Origin: DASYQD01 sp963837455 | GTDB taxonomy: Bacteria > Acidobacteriota > Thermoanaerobaculia > Multivoradales > JAIOJS01 | Assembly (NCBI GenBank): GCA_963837455.1 | Contig: CAWINM010000001.1 | Coordinates: 558,001 to 622,000, forward strand | Reading direction: 5' to 3' | Length of the DNA: 64,000 bases | In this document: piece after piece, positions 44,994 to 55,876 of the stretch | Numbering within the stretch: the stretch's first letter is position 1 | Layout of the letters: the number at the start of each line of letters is the position of its first letter | Notes under the pieces: model-generated | What the model saw: only the letters and a program-made list of their open reading frames with translations | The model's database searches: none | What the model was told of the DNA's origin: nothing | Program-made: the position numbers and the translations under genes

Positions 44994-45619
44994 CCGCCCC
45001 CGCCTCCGCCGTCGTCCACGGCGGCCAGGCGTGAGGCGTCGCTCAGCAGCCGGCCCAGCGCCCCGTCGTCGAAGCCGTCGTAGTAACCGCGGACGCGGCC
45101 CTGGCCATCGACGAGCACGAAGCGGGTGCTGTGGGTCACCGGCTCCGCCGCAGCCCGCGGGTCCTCTGGATCGGCCGGCGCAACGCCGAGCTGGAGCCCC
45201 TCGACCGCCAGCCGCCGCATCTCCGTCTCCTTGCCGGTGAGGAAGAGCCAGTCCGGCGCCTCCGCGTGGTGCAGCCGGGCGTAGGCGGTGAGCACCTCCG
45301 GGGTGTCGTGCCCGGGATCCACCGAGACGCTCACGCGCCGCACTCCCGGGGGCAGCCGTGGGCCGAGCGAGGCCATGCGATCGGTCATCCGCGGGCAGGA
45401 GATCTGGCAGCGGGTGAAGACGAGGTCGACGATCCAGGGGTGACCGGCGAGGTCGGCGGCGCGGACAGTGGCGCCGCTACGGTCGGTCAACGTGAAGTCG
45501 GGCACCTGCGCCAGCACCGGCAGGGCCGCGGCGGGCCGGTTTCCCCACCACCACACCAGGGCGAGGCCGAGCACCATCATCACCAGCAGGGCGCCGAGGG
45601 CGATCGGCAGCCAGCGCAC
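44990..45619 (-). CDS. SCO1/SenC-family copper chaperone
   Basis: A 209-residue membrane-anchored thioredoxin-fold protein that carries copper to CuA of the oxidase. The N-terminal anchor is LPIALGALLVMMVLGLALVW. The copper-binding cysteines are C71 and C75 in CQISCPRM, and the ligand His is H164 in PVTHSTRFVLVD. The fold begins PDFTLTDRSGATV and has the SVSVDPGHDTPEVL stretch characteristic of SCO. A Gly-rich tail (DDGGGGGG) ends it. It is the second SCO-type gene here; the other, at 55032, sits in the oxidase operon itself and has a C-terminal membrane helix. Confidence 0.9.
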   Translation of the reverse strand: MRWLPIALGALLVMMVLGLALVWWWGNRPAAALPVLAQVPDFTLTDRSGATVRAADLAGHPWIVDLVFTRCQISCPRMTDRMASLGPRLPPGVRRVSVSVDPGHDTPEVLTAYARLHHAEAPDWLFLTGKETEMRRLAVEGLQLGVAPADPEDPRAAAEPVTHSTRFVLVDGQGRVRGYYDGFDDGALGRLLSDASRLAAVDDGGGGGG

Positions 45620-45689
45620 GAACGGCGGTGGGCCCGGTAGGCTCGAGGGCGGATCGCAGCGGCGCGCTCACGAACGGCGGAGCCGCGGC

Positions 45690-46576
45690 TCACAGCAGGC
45701 GGTCGGCCGCCAGCGCGGTGAGCACCGCCGGCAGATAGAACACCGACACCAGCATCAGGCGCTTGGCGGTGATCGCGCTGCGGTCGAGCGCGAAGGCGGC
45801 GCTGGTGGCGAGGAACCAGGCTCCGGCGAGCAGCGCGCCGACGAAGTAGATGCCACCGGCGAGACCGATTGCCGCCGGCAGCAGGCTCACCGGAACGAGG
45901 GCGGCACAGTAGAGCAGGGCCTGGCGAGAGGTGCGCAGGCCGTCGTCGTCGTCCACCGACAGCATCGGGAAACCGCCGCGGGCGTAGTCGGCGCGATAGA
46001 TCCAGGCGATGGAGAGGAAGTGCGGCATCTGCCAGAAGAACAGGAGGGCGAACAGCGCCCAGGCGCCCGGGCCGAGGCTGCCGCGCACCGCCGCCCAGCC
46101 GATCATCGGCGGCACCGCTCCCGGCACCGCCCCACCACGGTGGCGAGCGAGCTCACCCGCTTGAGCGGCGTGTAGACGCCGACGTAGCCGAGGACGGTGG
46201 CACCCGCCAGCGCGGCGGCAAGCAGGTTGGCGCCGAGGGCGAGCTCGAGCAGGCCGCCGATGCCGAGCAGCCCGGCCCACATCAAGGCGGCGTCCGGCTG
46301 CAGCCGCCCGGACGGCAGGGGCCGCCGCGCGGTGCGCCGCATGAGGCCGTCGAGGTCACGCTCCACCACCTGGTTGAGGGCGGAGGCAGCGGCGGCAACG
46401 AGCGCCGTGCCGACGAGGGTGTGCACCCACAGCGCCAGCGGCGTTGGGCCGTCGGCGGCGAGCAGCATGCCGGCGGCGGCGGAGAGCGCCACCATGGCGG
46501 TGATGCCGGACTTGGTGAGGCCGAGCAGGTCGCGCAAACGCACCCCTGCGGTGGCCACCATGGTGCTCTCGGGCAT
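45690..46576 (-). CDS. ctaB: Protohaem IX farnesyltransferase (haem O synthase), one frameshift
   Basis: UbiA-family membrane enzyme that adds the farnesyl chain to haem B, the first step to haem A of the caa3 oxidase. The family motif NQVVERDLDGLMRRTARRPL (Asp-rich region binding farnesyl diphosphate) lies at residues about 68-87, and the second Asp region is IYRADYARGGFPML. About eight helices are seen. A slip near 46120-46130 splits it; corrected length is about 295 residues. ATG 46576 is nine bases after the -10 element (TGC-TATGCT, 46594-46586). The haem A synthase CtaA is not in the window. It diverges from the act operon. Confidence 0.88.
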
Positions 46577-46585
46577 CGGCCGCGG

Positions 46586-46594
46586 AGCATAGCA
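46586..46594 (-). promoter_or_regulatory. Extended -10 promoter of ctaB
   Basis: TGC-TATGCT on the minus strand ends nine bases before the ctaB start, so the transcript has almost no leader. Confidence 0.45.
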
Positions 46595-46619
46595 GGTGCC
46601 CCGCGCCGCCCTGCACCTG

Positions 46620-46650
46620 TTGACCGCGCCGACCTGACGCGTGATAGCTT
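46620..46650 (+). promoter_or_regulatory. Promoter of the act-cox operon
   Basis: TTGACC at 46620-46625 and an extended -10 TGA-TAGCTT (46642-46650); the hexamer spacing is 19 bases. The extended TG would compensate for the long spacer. Its 3' end overlaps the CRP-type palindrome at 46649-46666. Confidence 0.45.
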
Positions 46651-46666
46651 GTGACGGTCGTCACAA
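46649..46666 (+). promoter_or_regulatory. CRP/FNR-superfamily operator
   Basis: TTGTGA-CGGTCG-TCACAA, a perfect palindrome with the TGTGA-N6-TCACA geometry of CRP sites. It covers the end of the -10 and the predicted transcription start, a position that usually gives repression of the act operon; it lies about 75 bases from the ctaB promoter, where it could activate. Confidence 0.6.
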
Positions 46667-46764
46667 GCGGCGACGCCGCCAGATCAGCTGCTGTATGGTG
46701 GGCCCGCCTCGGCGGGCCAGGGGGAGCGCGCGGCGGAGCCGGGTGACGGGCACCAGGGGGAGCG

Positions 46765-47415
46765 ATGGCGCAGATCTTCCACCCCAGCACCAACACTATC
46801 TCTCGGGTCAGCATCTTCGGGCTGATCTTCTTCGTGGGCTTCGCGGGCTGGCTGGCGATGGCGCTCGATCGCTCCTCCGCGGTGACGCGGGAGCGCCAGG
46901 TGGTGGAGCAGCCGGTCCCCTTCAGCCACGACCACCACGTGGGCGAGGAAGGGATCGACTGCCGCTACTGCCACACCTCGGTGGAGACGAGCGCCTTCGC
47001 CGGCATCCCTCCCACCGCCACCTGCATGGGTTGCCACTCCCTCCTGTTCAACCAGGCGGCGCTGCTCGAGCCGGTGCGGGCGAGCTTCCGCGACGGCACG
47101 CCGCTGCAGTGGACGCGCGTCTACGACCTGCCGGACTTCGTCTACTTCAACCACAGCATCCACATCGCCAAGGGAATCGGCTGTACCACCTGCCACGGCG
47201 AGATCGGCCGCATGCCGCTGACCTGGAAGGCGGCGAGCCTCAAGATGGAGTGGTGCCTCGGCTGCCACCGCGACCCCGCGAAGTTCGTGCGGCCACGCTC
47301 CGAGGTGTTCAACCCCAAGTGGGACCCCGACTCCCTGACCGCCGCGCAGCGCGCGGGGCTCGTCAGGGAGTACAAGATCGTCAGCAAGACCAGCTGCTCG
47401 GTCTGCCATCGGTGA
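46765..47415 (+). CDS. actA: ACIII pentahaem cytochrome c ActA
   Basis: Haem subunit of Alternative Complex III, a quinol:cytochrome c/oxidase oxidoreductase. An N-terminal membrane anchor (FGLIFFVGFAGWLAMAL) is followed by five CxxCH motifs at residues 66-70, 87-91, 140-144, 164-168 and 211-215, the number expected for ActA. The extra His residues (FSHDHHVG, YFNHSIHI) provide distal haem ligands. Length 216 residues and an intact frame. It is the first gene of an operon running to coxD. Distinct from tetrahaem NrfH-type proteins by the count and position of the haem motifs. Confidence 0.93.
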   Translation: MAQIFHPSTNTISRVSIFGLIFFVGFAGWLAMALDRSSAVTRERQVVEQPVPFSHDHHVGEEGIDCRYCHTSVETSAFAGIPPTATCMGCHSLLFNQAALLEPVRASFRDGTPLQWTRVYDLPDFVYFNHSIHIAKGIGCTTCHGEIGRMPLTWKAASLKMEWCLGCHRDPAKFVRPRSEVFNPKWDPDSLTAAQRAGLVREYKIVSKTSCSVCHR

Positions 47416-47422
47416 GGGTGCG

Positions 47423-50400
47423 ATGAGCAACCGACGACCCACCGCCGCGCCTGCCATACGCCCTCCGCCCATTCCGCGGTGCCGAGGCGCCACGCCGCGA
47501 CGGCTGCGGCAGCGGCTCCTGCGGCTGCGGAAGCGCCGCTGCCGCCGAGCCCCCGCACCTGTGGCGCAACCTCGACGAGCTCGAGGGGAGCGCGGCGTTC
47601 CAGCAGGCGGTCGAGGAGGAGTTCCCACGCCAGGCGGTGCCGCTCGCCCTCGGCGTGGACCGGCGTCGCTTCCTGCAGCTGATGGGGGCCTCGCTCGCGC
47701 TCGGCGGGCGCCACCGCCTGCACCAAGCAGCCGATCGAGAAGATCGTCCCCTACGTCAAGCAGCCCGAGGAGCTGGTCCCCGGCCTGCCGCTCTACTTCG
47801 CCACCGCCGCGCCGGTCGGCGGCCACGCCCTGGGAGTGATTGCCACCAGCCACATGGGTCGCCCGACCAAGATCGAGGGCAACCCCGAACACCCGGCGAG
47901 CCTCGGCAGCACCGACACCTTCGCCCAGGCCTCGGTGCTCGGGCTCTACGATCCCGACCGTAGCAAGACGATCGTCAACGTCAACCAGATCCGCACCTGG
48001 GAGGCATTCGTCGAAGCGTTGACGCTGGAGCTCGCGAGCCAGGAGGGGAGCCGGCGGCGCCGGGCTGCGGCTGCTCACCGGCGTCGTCACCTCGCCGTCG
48101 CTGGCGGCGCAGATCGACGCCGTGCTGAAGCGCTTCCCGCAAGCGCGCTGGTACCAGTGGGAACCAGCGGGCGACCGCAGCGCCACGCTCGCCGCCCGGG
48201 CTGCCTTCGGCCGCGACGTCGACGTGCACTACGACCTTGCCAGGGCGCGGGTGGTGCTCACCCTCGAGTGCGACCTTCTAGGCCGCGGGCCGGGAGCCGT
48301 GCGTTATGCCCGCGACTTCGCGCGCGGACGGCGGGTATGGGAGGGAGCGGCGGCACCCGACGGTGGGGCGGCGATGAACCGCCTCTACGCCGTCGAGAGC
48401 ACCCCCTGCTCGACCTCGACGCTCGCCGACCATCGGCTGGCGGTGACACCGGCCGAGGTGGGAGCCTTCGCGCTGGCGCTGGCCGCCGAGCTCGGGGTGC
48501 CGGGGGCGACAGCGACCGGTTGGAGCCATGCCGCGGCGGCGCGCCTGCTGCCGGCGCTCGCCCGCGACCTCGCCGCCCACCGCGGCAGCAGCGTGGTGGC
48601 GGTGGGCGAGGCGGCGGCGCCCGAGCTGCACGTCATCGCGCACGCCATCAACGCACACCTCGGCAACCTCGGCTCGACGGTGCTGGTCACCGAGCCCGTG
48701 GTGGCGCGCCCCACGGACCCGCTGGCCGACCTCACCACCCTTGCGGGCGAGCTCGAGGCGGGCAAGGTGGAGACCCTCCTGATCTTCGACGTCAACCCGG
48801 TCTACGACGCTCCCGCCGACCTCGGCTTTGCCCAGGCGCTGCTCTCGAGCGCGGCTCGGCTGCGCGTGCACTGGGGGCTGTACCCCGACGAGACTGCCCG
48901 TTACTGCCACTGGCACCTCAATGCCGCGCACTACCTCGAGACCTGGGGGGACGCGCGCGCCTACGACGGCACGGTCACCCTGCAGCAGCCACTCATCGAC
49001 CCTCTCTACGGTGGGCATTCGGCACACCAGGTGCTGGCGGTGCTCGAGGGGCGCTCGGGAACCAGCGCGCGGCAACTGGTGCAGGACTTCTGGCAGCCCC
49101 GGCTGGGCGGCGAGCCGGGCTGGCGCAAGGCGGTCCACGACGGCTTGTTGGCCGGCAGCGCTGCCGCCGTCACCCCCGCCTCCGTCGCTGCCGCCGCGAC
49201 CTCCACGGCGGCGGGCGTCCTGGCGGCGGCGGCTGCCGCGCGTGCCCGGTCTCATCCTTGCGTTCCGCCCCAGCCCTTCGGTGGGGGACGGCCGCTACGC
49301 CAACAACGCCTGGTTGCAGGAGCTGCCGCAGCCCTTCTCGAAGGTGGTGTGGGACAACCCGGTGCTGGTGTCGCCGCGCACCGCGCGCGCCCTCGGGCTC
49401 GACGACGGCACCGCGGAAGGCCTTCCCGGACGGCGTGCGTCGATGGCGCGCATCGAGGCCGGTGGACGCAGCCTCGAGGCACCGGTGTGGGTGCTGCCCG
49501 GCCAGGCGGACGGCGTGCTCACCCTGCACCTCGGCTACGGCCGCACCCGCGTCGGCAAGGTGGGCAACGGCGTCGGCGTCGACGCCTACGCGCTACGCAC
49601 CGCGGCGGCGTTGTGGAACCTGGTGGGCGCCAGCGCCCGCGCTCTCGACCGCCGCTACGAGCTTGCCTCCACGCAGGGGCACTTCGTGATGGAGAACCGC
49701 CCCCTGGTGCGCGGCGGCACCCTGGCGGCGTATCAGCATGACCCCGACCTCGTGCACCGCGCGGTGGAGGCGCCACCGCCCGACGACACCCTCTACAAGC
49801 CCTGGCCCTACAGCGGTCACGCCTGGGGGATGGCCATCAACCTCTCCGCCTGCACCGGCTGCAACGCCTGCGTCGTCGCCTGCGTCGCCGAGAACAACAT
49901 CCCGGTGGTGGGCAAGGACCAGGTCTACAAGGGCCGCGAGATGCAGTGGCTGCGCATCGACCAGTACTACGCCGGCGCCTACGAGTCGCCGACGGCGGTC
50001 TACAACCAGCCCGTCCCCTGCATGCAGTGCGAGAACGCCCCCTGCGAGGTGGTGTGCCCGGTGGCCGCCACCAACCACAGCAGCGAGGGGCTCAACGACA
50101 TGGTCTACAACCGCTGCGTGGGGACCCGCTACTGCTCCAACAACTGCCCCTACAAGGTGCGGCGCTTCAACTTCTACAAGTTCGCCGACTGGACCACCGA
50201 GTCACTCAAGCTGCAGCGCAACCCCGACGTCACGGTGCGCTTCCGCGGCGTCATGGAGAAGTGCACCTACTGCGTGCAGCGCATCAACGCGGCGCGCATC
50301 GACTCCGAGCGCGACGAGCGCCCGCTGCGCGACGGCGAGATCACCCCGCTTGCGCCCAGGCCTGCCCGACCGAGGCCATCGTCTTCGGCGACATCAACGA

Positions 50401-50532
50401 CGCCGGCGCGCGGGTGACGGCGTGGAAGAAGCAGCCGCTCAACTACGGGCTGCTCGAGGAGCTCAACACCCGCCCCCGCACCACCTACCTGGCGCGGCTC
50501 TCCAACCCCAACCCCGAGCTGGAGCGGGCGTG

Positions 50533-50533
<1 letters not shown>
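47423..50533 (+). CDS. actB: ACIII iron-sulfur subunit ActB (molybdopterin-like plus ferredoxin domain), at least four frameshifts
   Basis: Large periplasmic subunit of ACIII. The N-terminal part has an RRxFLQLMGASLALG twin-arginine-type signal (about 47655-47705) and the molybdopterin-oxidoreductase-like domain; in ACIII this domain holds no cofactor. The C-terminal part carries four cysteine clusters: CTGCNACVVAC, CMQCENAPCEVVC, CVGTRYCSNNC and CTYC with CAQAC, giving the expected three 4Fe-4S and one 3Fe-4S. The frame changes at about 47470, 47710, 48060, 49245 and 50360. Every piece aligns as one ActB of about 1,035 residues, so these are likely consensus errors. The stop overlaps the actC start (TGATG). 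Confidence 0.88.
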
Positions 50534-51973
<1,440 letters not shown>

Positions 51974-51977
<4 letters not shown>

Positions 51978-52522
51978 GCTTCGAGGAAAGCCGCGGCCGG
52001 CTCTACGGGCTGATGGCAGAGTTCGACACCCCGAACGCGCTCATCGCCGCTACCGAGCGATCACGCCAGGCCGGCTATCGCAAGCTCGACGCCTACGCGC
52101 CCTACCCCATCGAGGAGCTGGTGCACGCCCTCGGCCACGCCCACTCGAAGCTGCCGATGCTGGTGCTGGGCGGTGGCCTCACCGGCTTCGCGGCGGGGCT
52201 CGGTCTGCAGGTGTGGGTGAACGCCGTCGCCTACCCGCTCAACATCGGCGGCAAGCCGGTGCTGAGCTGGCCGGCGTTCGTTCCTGTCACCTTCGAGTGC
52301 ACCATCCTCTTCGCGGCGCTCGCCGCCGTGTTCGGGATGCTCGCCCTCAACGGGTTGCCCACCCCCTACCACCCGGTGTTCAACGTGCCGCGCTTCTCCG
52401 CTGCCTCCCGCGACCGCTACTTCCTCTGCATCGAGGCGGCGGATCCCCACTTCCACCTCGACGGCACCCGCCGGTTCCTCGAGGGGCTCGGGCCGACGGA
52501 GGTCTCCGACGTTGACTACTGA
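51974..52522 (+). CDS. actD: ACIII subunit ActD (DUF3341)
   Basis: A 182-residue peripheral or two-helix membrane subunit of ACIII. After the N-terminal ferredoxin-like part (YGLMAEFDTPNALIAATERS, which is the DUF3341 start) two hydrophobic segments follow (LPMLVLGGGLTGFAAGLGLQ and VTFECTILFAALAAVFGMLA) and a C-terminal part with RDRYFLCIEAADPHF. Intact. It starts by ATGA overlap with actC and overlaps actE by eleven bases. A second copy is at 62603. Confidence 0.92.
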
Positions 52523-53201
52523 GCCCTGCGCAGGGGGGCCGCTGTCTGGCGCGGCCCGGAGGGGAGCGCTCCGCGGGGTGCTGCTGGCGACGGCGCTGGC
52601 GATGCTGGCGGTGGGCTGCCGTCAGGACATGCACGACCAGCCGCGCTACGAGCCGCTCGAGGCCTCGAAGTTCTTTCCCGACGGCATGTCGTCGCGCCAG
52701 CTGCCCGCGGGCACGGTGGCGCGCGGCCACCTCGCCGCCGATACCCTGTTCGCCACCGGCAAGGACGCCACCGGAAACCCCAGCGCCCTGCTGCCGATGC
52801 CGGTGACCCGGCAGCTGCTGCTGCGCGGCCACGAGCGCTTCGACATCTACTGCTCCCCCTGCCACGGCCGCCTCGGCAACGGCCAGGGGATGGTGGCGCG
52901 CCGCGGCTTCAAGCACCCGCCCTCGTTCCACGAGGACCGGCTGCGCAACTCCCCGGTGGGCTACTACTTCGACGTCATCACCCATGGCTTCGGGGTGATG
53001 CCGAGCTACGCCGCCTCGGTGCCGCCTGCCGATCGCTGGGCGATCATCGCCTACGTCCGCGCCCTGCAGCTGTCGCAGCGCGCCCACCTCGCCGACCTCG
53101 CGCCCGTCGATCAGGCGGCGCTGCCGCCGGCGCCGCCGCAAACCAGCGCCGCGGGCCGGCTGATCCCCGCGGCGACGCCGCCGCCGGCCGCCTCCCACTG
53201 A
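52512..53201 (+). CDS. actE: ACIII monohaem cytochrome c lipoprotein ActE
   Basis: Outer haem subunit of ACIII that passes electrons on to the oxidase or a soluble cytochrome. TLAMLAVGC-like lipobox (ALAMLAVGC, Cys 36) suggests lipid anchoring. The single haem motif is CSPCH (residues 114-118) with the distal Met in GVMPSYA. Length 229 residues, with a Pro/Ala tail. It starts on TTG 52512 inside the actD end; no better start is available. Intact frame. ActE is missing from the visible part of the second ACIII set. Confidence 0.9.
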   Translation: MTTEPCAGGPLSGAARRGALRGVLLATALAMLAVGCRQDMHDQPRYEPLEASKFFPDGMSSRQLPAGTVARGHLAADTLFATGKDATGNPSALLPMPVTRQLLLRGHERFDIYCSPCHGRLGNGQGMVARRGFKHPPSFHEDRLRNSPVGYYFDVITHGFGVMPSYAASVPPADRWAIIAYVRALQLSQRAHLADLAPVDQAALPPAPPQTSAAGRLIPAATPPPAASH

Positions 53202-53214
53202 CGCCGCCCCGATC

Positions 53215-54441
53215 ATGGACACCCCCGACGACCGCGCCGCCCGCCGCGCCCCCACCGCCGCGACCTTCGCGCCGCCGCCCGAGCTGCGCCGCCTGCAGAC
53301 GCCCTTCCTCGTCGCCGGCGTCGCCGGGCTGCTCCTCACCCTCGTGGGGTTCGTCGTCGACCGCCCGTACTTCTTCCAGGCCTGGTTGACCGCCTGGCTC
53401 CTCTGGCTCAGCGTCGCCCTCGGCTGTCTCGGCCTGGCGATGCTCCACCACCTCACCCACGGCGCCTGGGGGCTGCTCATCCGCCGCCCGCTGGAGGCAG
53501 CGGCGCGCACCCTGCCGCTCTTGATGGTGGCCTTCGTGCCGGTGCTGCTCGGCATGCACGAGCTCTTCGAGTGGAGCCGGCCCGAGGCGGTGCAGGCGGA
53601 CGAGCTGCTGGCCAAGAAGGCGGCCTATCTCAACGTGCCGTTCTTCATCGGCCGCGCCGCCCTCTACTTCATCGTCTGGCTCGCCCTCGCCTGGTCGCTG
53701 ACGCGGCTGTCGCGGCGGCAGGACGAGACCGCCGACCCGGCGCTGCACGGCCGGATGCAGGCGATCTCGGCAGCCGGGTTCCTGCTCCTCGCCATCACCG
53801 GCAGCTTCGCCGCCATCGACTGGCTGATGTCACTCGATCCACGCTGGCAGTCGAGCCTCTACGGCCTCTGGTTCTTCGCCGGGCTCGGGCTGTCGGGGCT
53901 CACCTTCGTCGTCGTGGTGGCCAACTGGCTGCGCCAGCGTCAGCCGCTCGCGGGGATCCTCCGCCAGCGTCACTTCCACGACTACGGCAAGCTGTTCTTC
54001 GCCTTCACCATGCTGTGGGCGTACCTCTCCTTCTCGCAGTTCCTGCTCATCTGGGCCGGGAACCTGCCCGAGGAGATCCCCTTCTACCTGCGACGCATGC
54101 GCGGTGGCTGGGGGATCGTCTCTGCCGTCCTGGTGCTGGCCCACTTCGTCATCCCGTTCCTCATCCTGCTCTCCGCCGACGTCAAGCGACGGGGCGCGAC
54201 GCTGGTCAAGGTCGCCGTGTGGATGCTCGCCATGCGGTGGCTCGACTACTACTGGAACGTGGCGCCGACGATGCAGGCGATGCGGCACGGGGCCAGCGCC
54301 TGGTCGAGGCTGTGGCTCGACTTCGCCGCCACGGTGGGGCTGGGTGGCATCTGGGTCTGGTTCTACCTGCGCCAGCTCGCCGGCCGGCCGCTGCTACCCG
54401 TCAACGACCCCTTCCTGCCGGAGGTGCTCGCCCATGAGTGA
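53215..54441 (+). CDS. actF: ACIII membrane subunit ActF
   Basis: A 408-residue ten-helix protein of the ActC/ActF pair (NrfD-related). Landmarks: LLTLVGFVVDRPYFFQAWLT, LAMLHHLTHGAWGLLIRRPL, LPLLMVAFVPVLLG, GSFAAIDWLMSLDPRW and HFHDYGKLFFAFTMLWAYLS. Proton-path residues His and Asp in the HFHDYGKL block are typical. Intact frame. It follows actE by 13 bases. It pairs with ActC in the membrane and contacts the oxidase in supercomplexes of other bacteria. Confidence 0.92.
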   Translation: MDTPDDRAARRAPTAATFAPPPELRRLQTPFLVAGVAGLLLTLVGFVVDRPYFFQAWLTAWLLWLSVALGCLGLAMLHHLTHGAWGLLIRRPLEAAARTLPLLMVAFVPVLLGMHELFEWSRPEAVQADELLAKKAAYLNVPFFIGRAALYFIVWLALAWSLTRLSRRQDETADPALHGRMQAISAAGFLLLAITGSFAAIDWLMSLDPRWQSSLYGLWFFAGLGLSGLTFVVVVANWLRQRQPLAGILRQRHFHDYGKLFFAFTMLWAYLSFSQFLLIWAGNLPEEIPFYLRRMRGGWGIVSAVLVLAHFVIPFLILLSADVKRRGATLVKVAVWMLAMRWLDYYWNVAPTMQAMRHGASAWSRLWLDFAATVGLGGIWVWFYLRQLAGRPLLPVNDPFLPEVLAHE

Positions 54442-54447
54442 GCGGCC

Positions 54448-55035
54448 ATGAGCGAGCGTGCCCCGGGCGCGCCCGTCGCGGGCGGCCTACCCGCACCGGC
54501 GCACGCCCACGAGGCGCCCTACGCGCCACCGGCGGAGTCGGTCGAGCTCGACCGCGAGATCCAGTACCACCAGCTCATCTGGCTGGGTCTCGGCCTGCTC
54601 GGCATCGCCGCCATCTCGGCGGTGCTCGTCTTCTTCATGCTACGCGGTTTCGTCCGCTGGCGCGCCACCTCGACGGAGCCCCCACCGGTGATGGCGCCCC
54701 AGCCGATCACCCCGAAGGAGCCCAAGCTCCTCGCCCGGCCGGAGAACGAGCTCGCCAGGGTGCGCGCCGAGGAGGCGGAGCAGCTCGCCAGCTACGGTTG
54801 GGTCAACCCCGCCGCCGGCGTGGTGCACATCCCTATCGCGCGGGCCATCGACATCATCGCAGCGCAGGGCCTGCCAGCCCGCACCGCGGCTACGGCGGCC
54901 GACGGAGCCACCGCGCAGGTCCCGCCGGCGGCCGAGGCGCCGCCGTCACCCGCGAGCAGTGTGGCACCAACGGCAACGGCCGTGCCGACACCCGGCGCGC
55001 CGCCGGCAGGCCCCCGTCAGGGGGGCGCGACGTGA
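54448..55035 (+). CDS. Small ACIII-cluster membrane protein
   Basis: A 195-residue protein with one hydrophobic segment (LGLGLLGIAAISAVLVFFML). The soluble part has ELARVRAEEAEQLASYGWVN, then AAGVVHIPIARAIDIIAAQG, a repeated pattern of proteins found next to SCO and oxidase genes in ACIII clusters. The last 50 residues are a Pro/Ala/Thr linker. ATG 54448 is four bases after the actF stop; the stop overlaps the SCO GTG. I infer an assembly or accessory role; no enzymatic motif. Confidence 0.6.
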   Translation: MSERAPGAPVAGGLPAPAHAHEAPYAPPAESVELDREIQYHQLIWLGLGLLGIAAISAVLVFFMLRGFVRWRATSTEPPPVMAPQPITPKEPKLLARPENELARVRAEEAEQLASYGWVNPAAGVVHIPIARAIDIIAAQGLPARTAATAADGATAQVPPAAEAPPSPASSVAPTATAVPTPGAPPAGPRQGGAT

Positions 55036-55874
55036 CGGTATCGCGCCGCTGCCGCGCCGCCGCGCTGGCGGCCGCCGCCTTGATGGCGCTCGCCGCCGCA
55101 GTGCACGCCGACGACCCGGTGGCGTCGACGCTGCCGTCGGCCCTGCGCGACGTCGGCATCGACCAGAAGGTGGGCGGGCAGCTGCCGCTGGAGGTCACCT
55201 TCCGCGACGAGACCGGCGGGACGGTGCACCTCGGCGACTACTTCGGCCACCAGCCGGTCATCGTCATGCCGGTCTACTACAAGTGCCCCATGCTCTGCCC
55301 CCTCGCGCTCGAGGGTCTGGCACGCGCCCTCAAGGTGCTCACCTTCGGCGCCCGCACCGACTATCAGCTGGTGGTGTTCAGCTTCGATCCCCACGAGACG
55401 CCGGCCGACGCGCGCCGCAAGAAGGCCGATGCCCTCGAGACCTACGGGCGCCACGGCGGTAGCGAGGGGTGGCACTTCCTCACCGGTGACGCTCCGGCCA
55501 TCGCCGCCCTGACCAAGGCTCTCGGTTTCCGCTACACCTTCGACGCCGCTCGCGGCCAGTTCGTGCACGCCTCGACGCTGGTAATGGTGACGCCGCAGGG
55601 CAAGGTGTCACGCTACCTCTACACCACCGAGCCGGCGCCCAAGGACCTGCGGCTGTCGCTCGTCGAGTCCTCCGCCGGGCGCCTCGGCACCGTCGCCGAC
55701 CAGGTGCTCCTCTTCTGCTTCCACTACGACGCCACCACCGGCCGCTACACGCTGCTCACCATGCGGCTGGTACGCATCGGCGGCATCGTCACCATCCTCG
55801 CCCTGGGAGGGTTCATCGCCTTCATGCTGCGGCAGGAGCGCCGCGGCCGCATCGCTGCAGAGGGACGGTCGTAG
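55032..55874 (+). CDS. SCO-family copper chaperone with C-terminal membrane helix
   Basis: A 280-residue SCO1/SenC-like protein. The signal is ALAAAALMALAAAVHADD. Copper ligands are C85 and C89 in YYKCPMLCP and H179 in FVHASTLVMV. SFDPHETPADARRKKADALE is the family's helix. The C-terminus has an extra hydrophobic helix (IGGIVTILALGGFIAFML) not found in the SCO at 44990. GTG 55032 overlaps the stop of the gene before it. It most likely loads CuA of CoxB, encoded three bases downstream. Confidence 0.9.
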   Translation: MTVSRRCRAAALAAAALMALAAAVHADDPVASTLPSALRDVGIDQKVGGQLPLEVTFRDETGGTVHLGDYFGHQPVIVMPVYYKCPMLCPLALEGLARALKVLTFGARTDYQLVVFSFDPHETPADARRKKADALETYGRHGGSEGWHFLTGDAPAIAALTKALGFRYTFDAARGQFVHASTLVMVTPQGKVSRYLYTTEPAPKDLRLSLVESSAGRLGTVADQVLLFCFHYDATTGRYTLLTMRLVRIGGIVTILALGGFIAFMLRQERRGRIAAEGRS

Positions 55875-55876
55875 CC

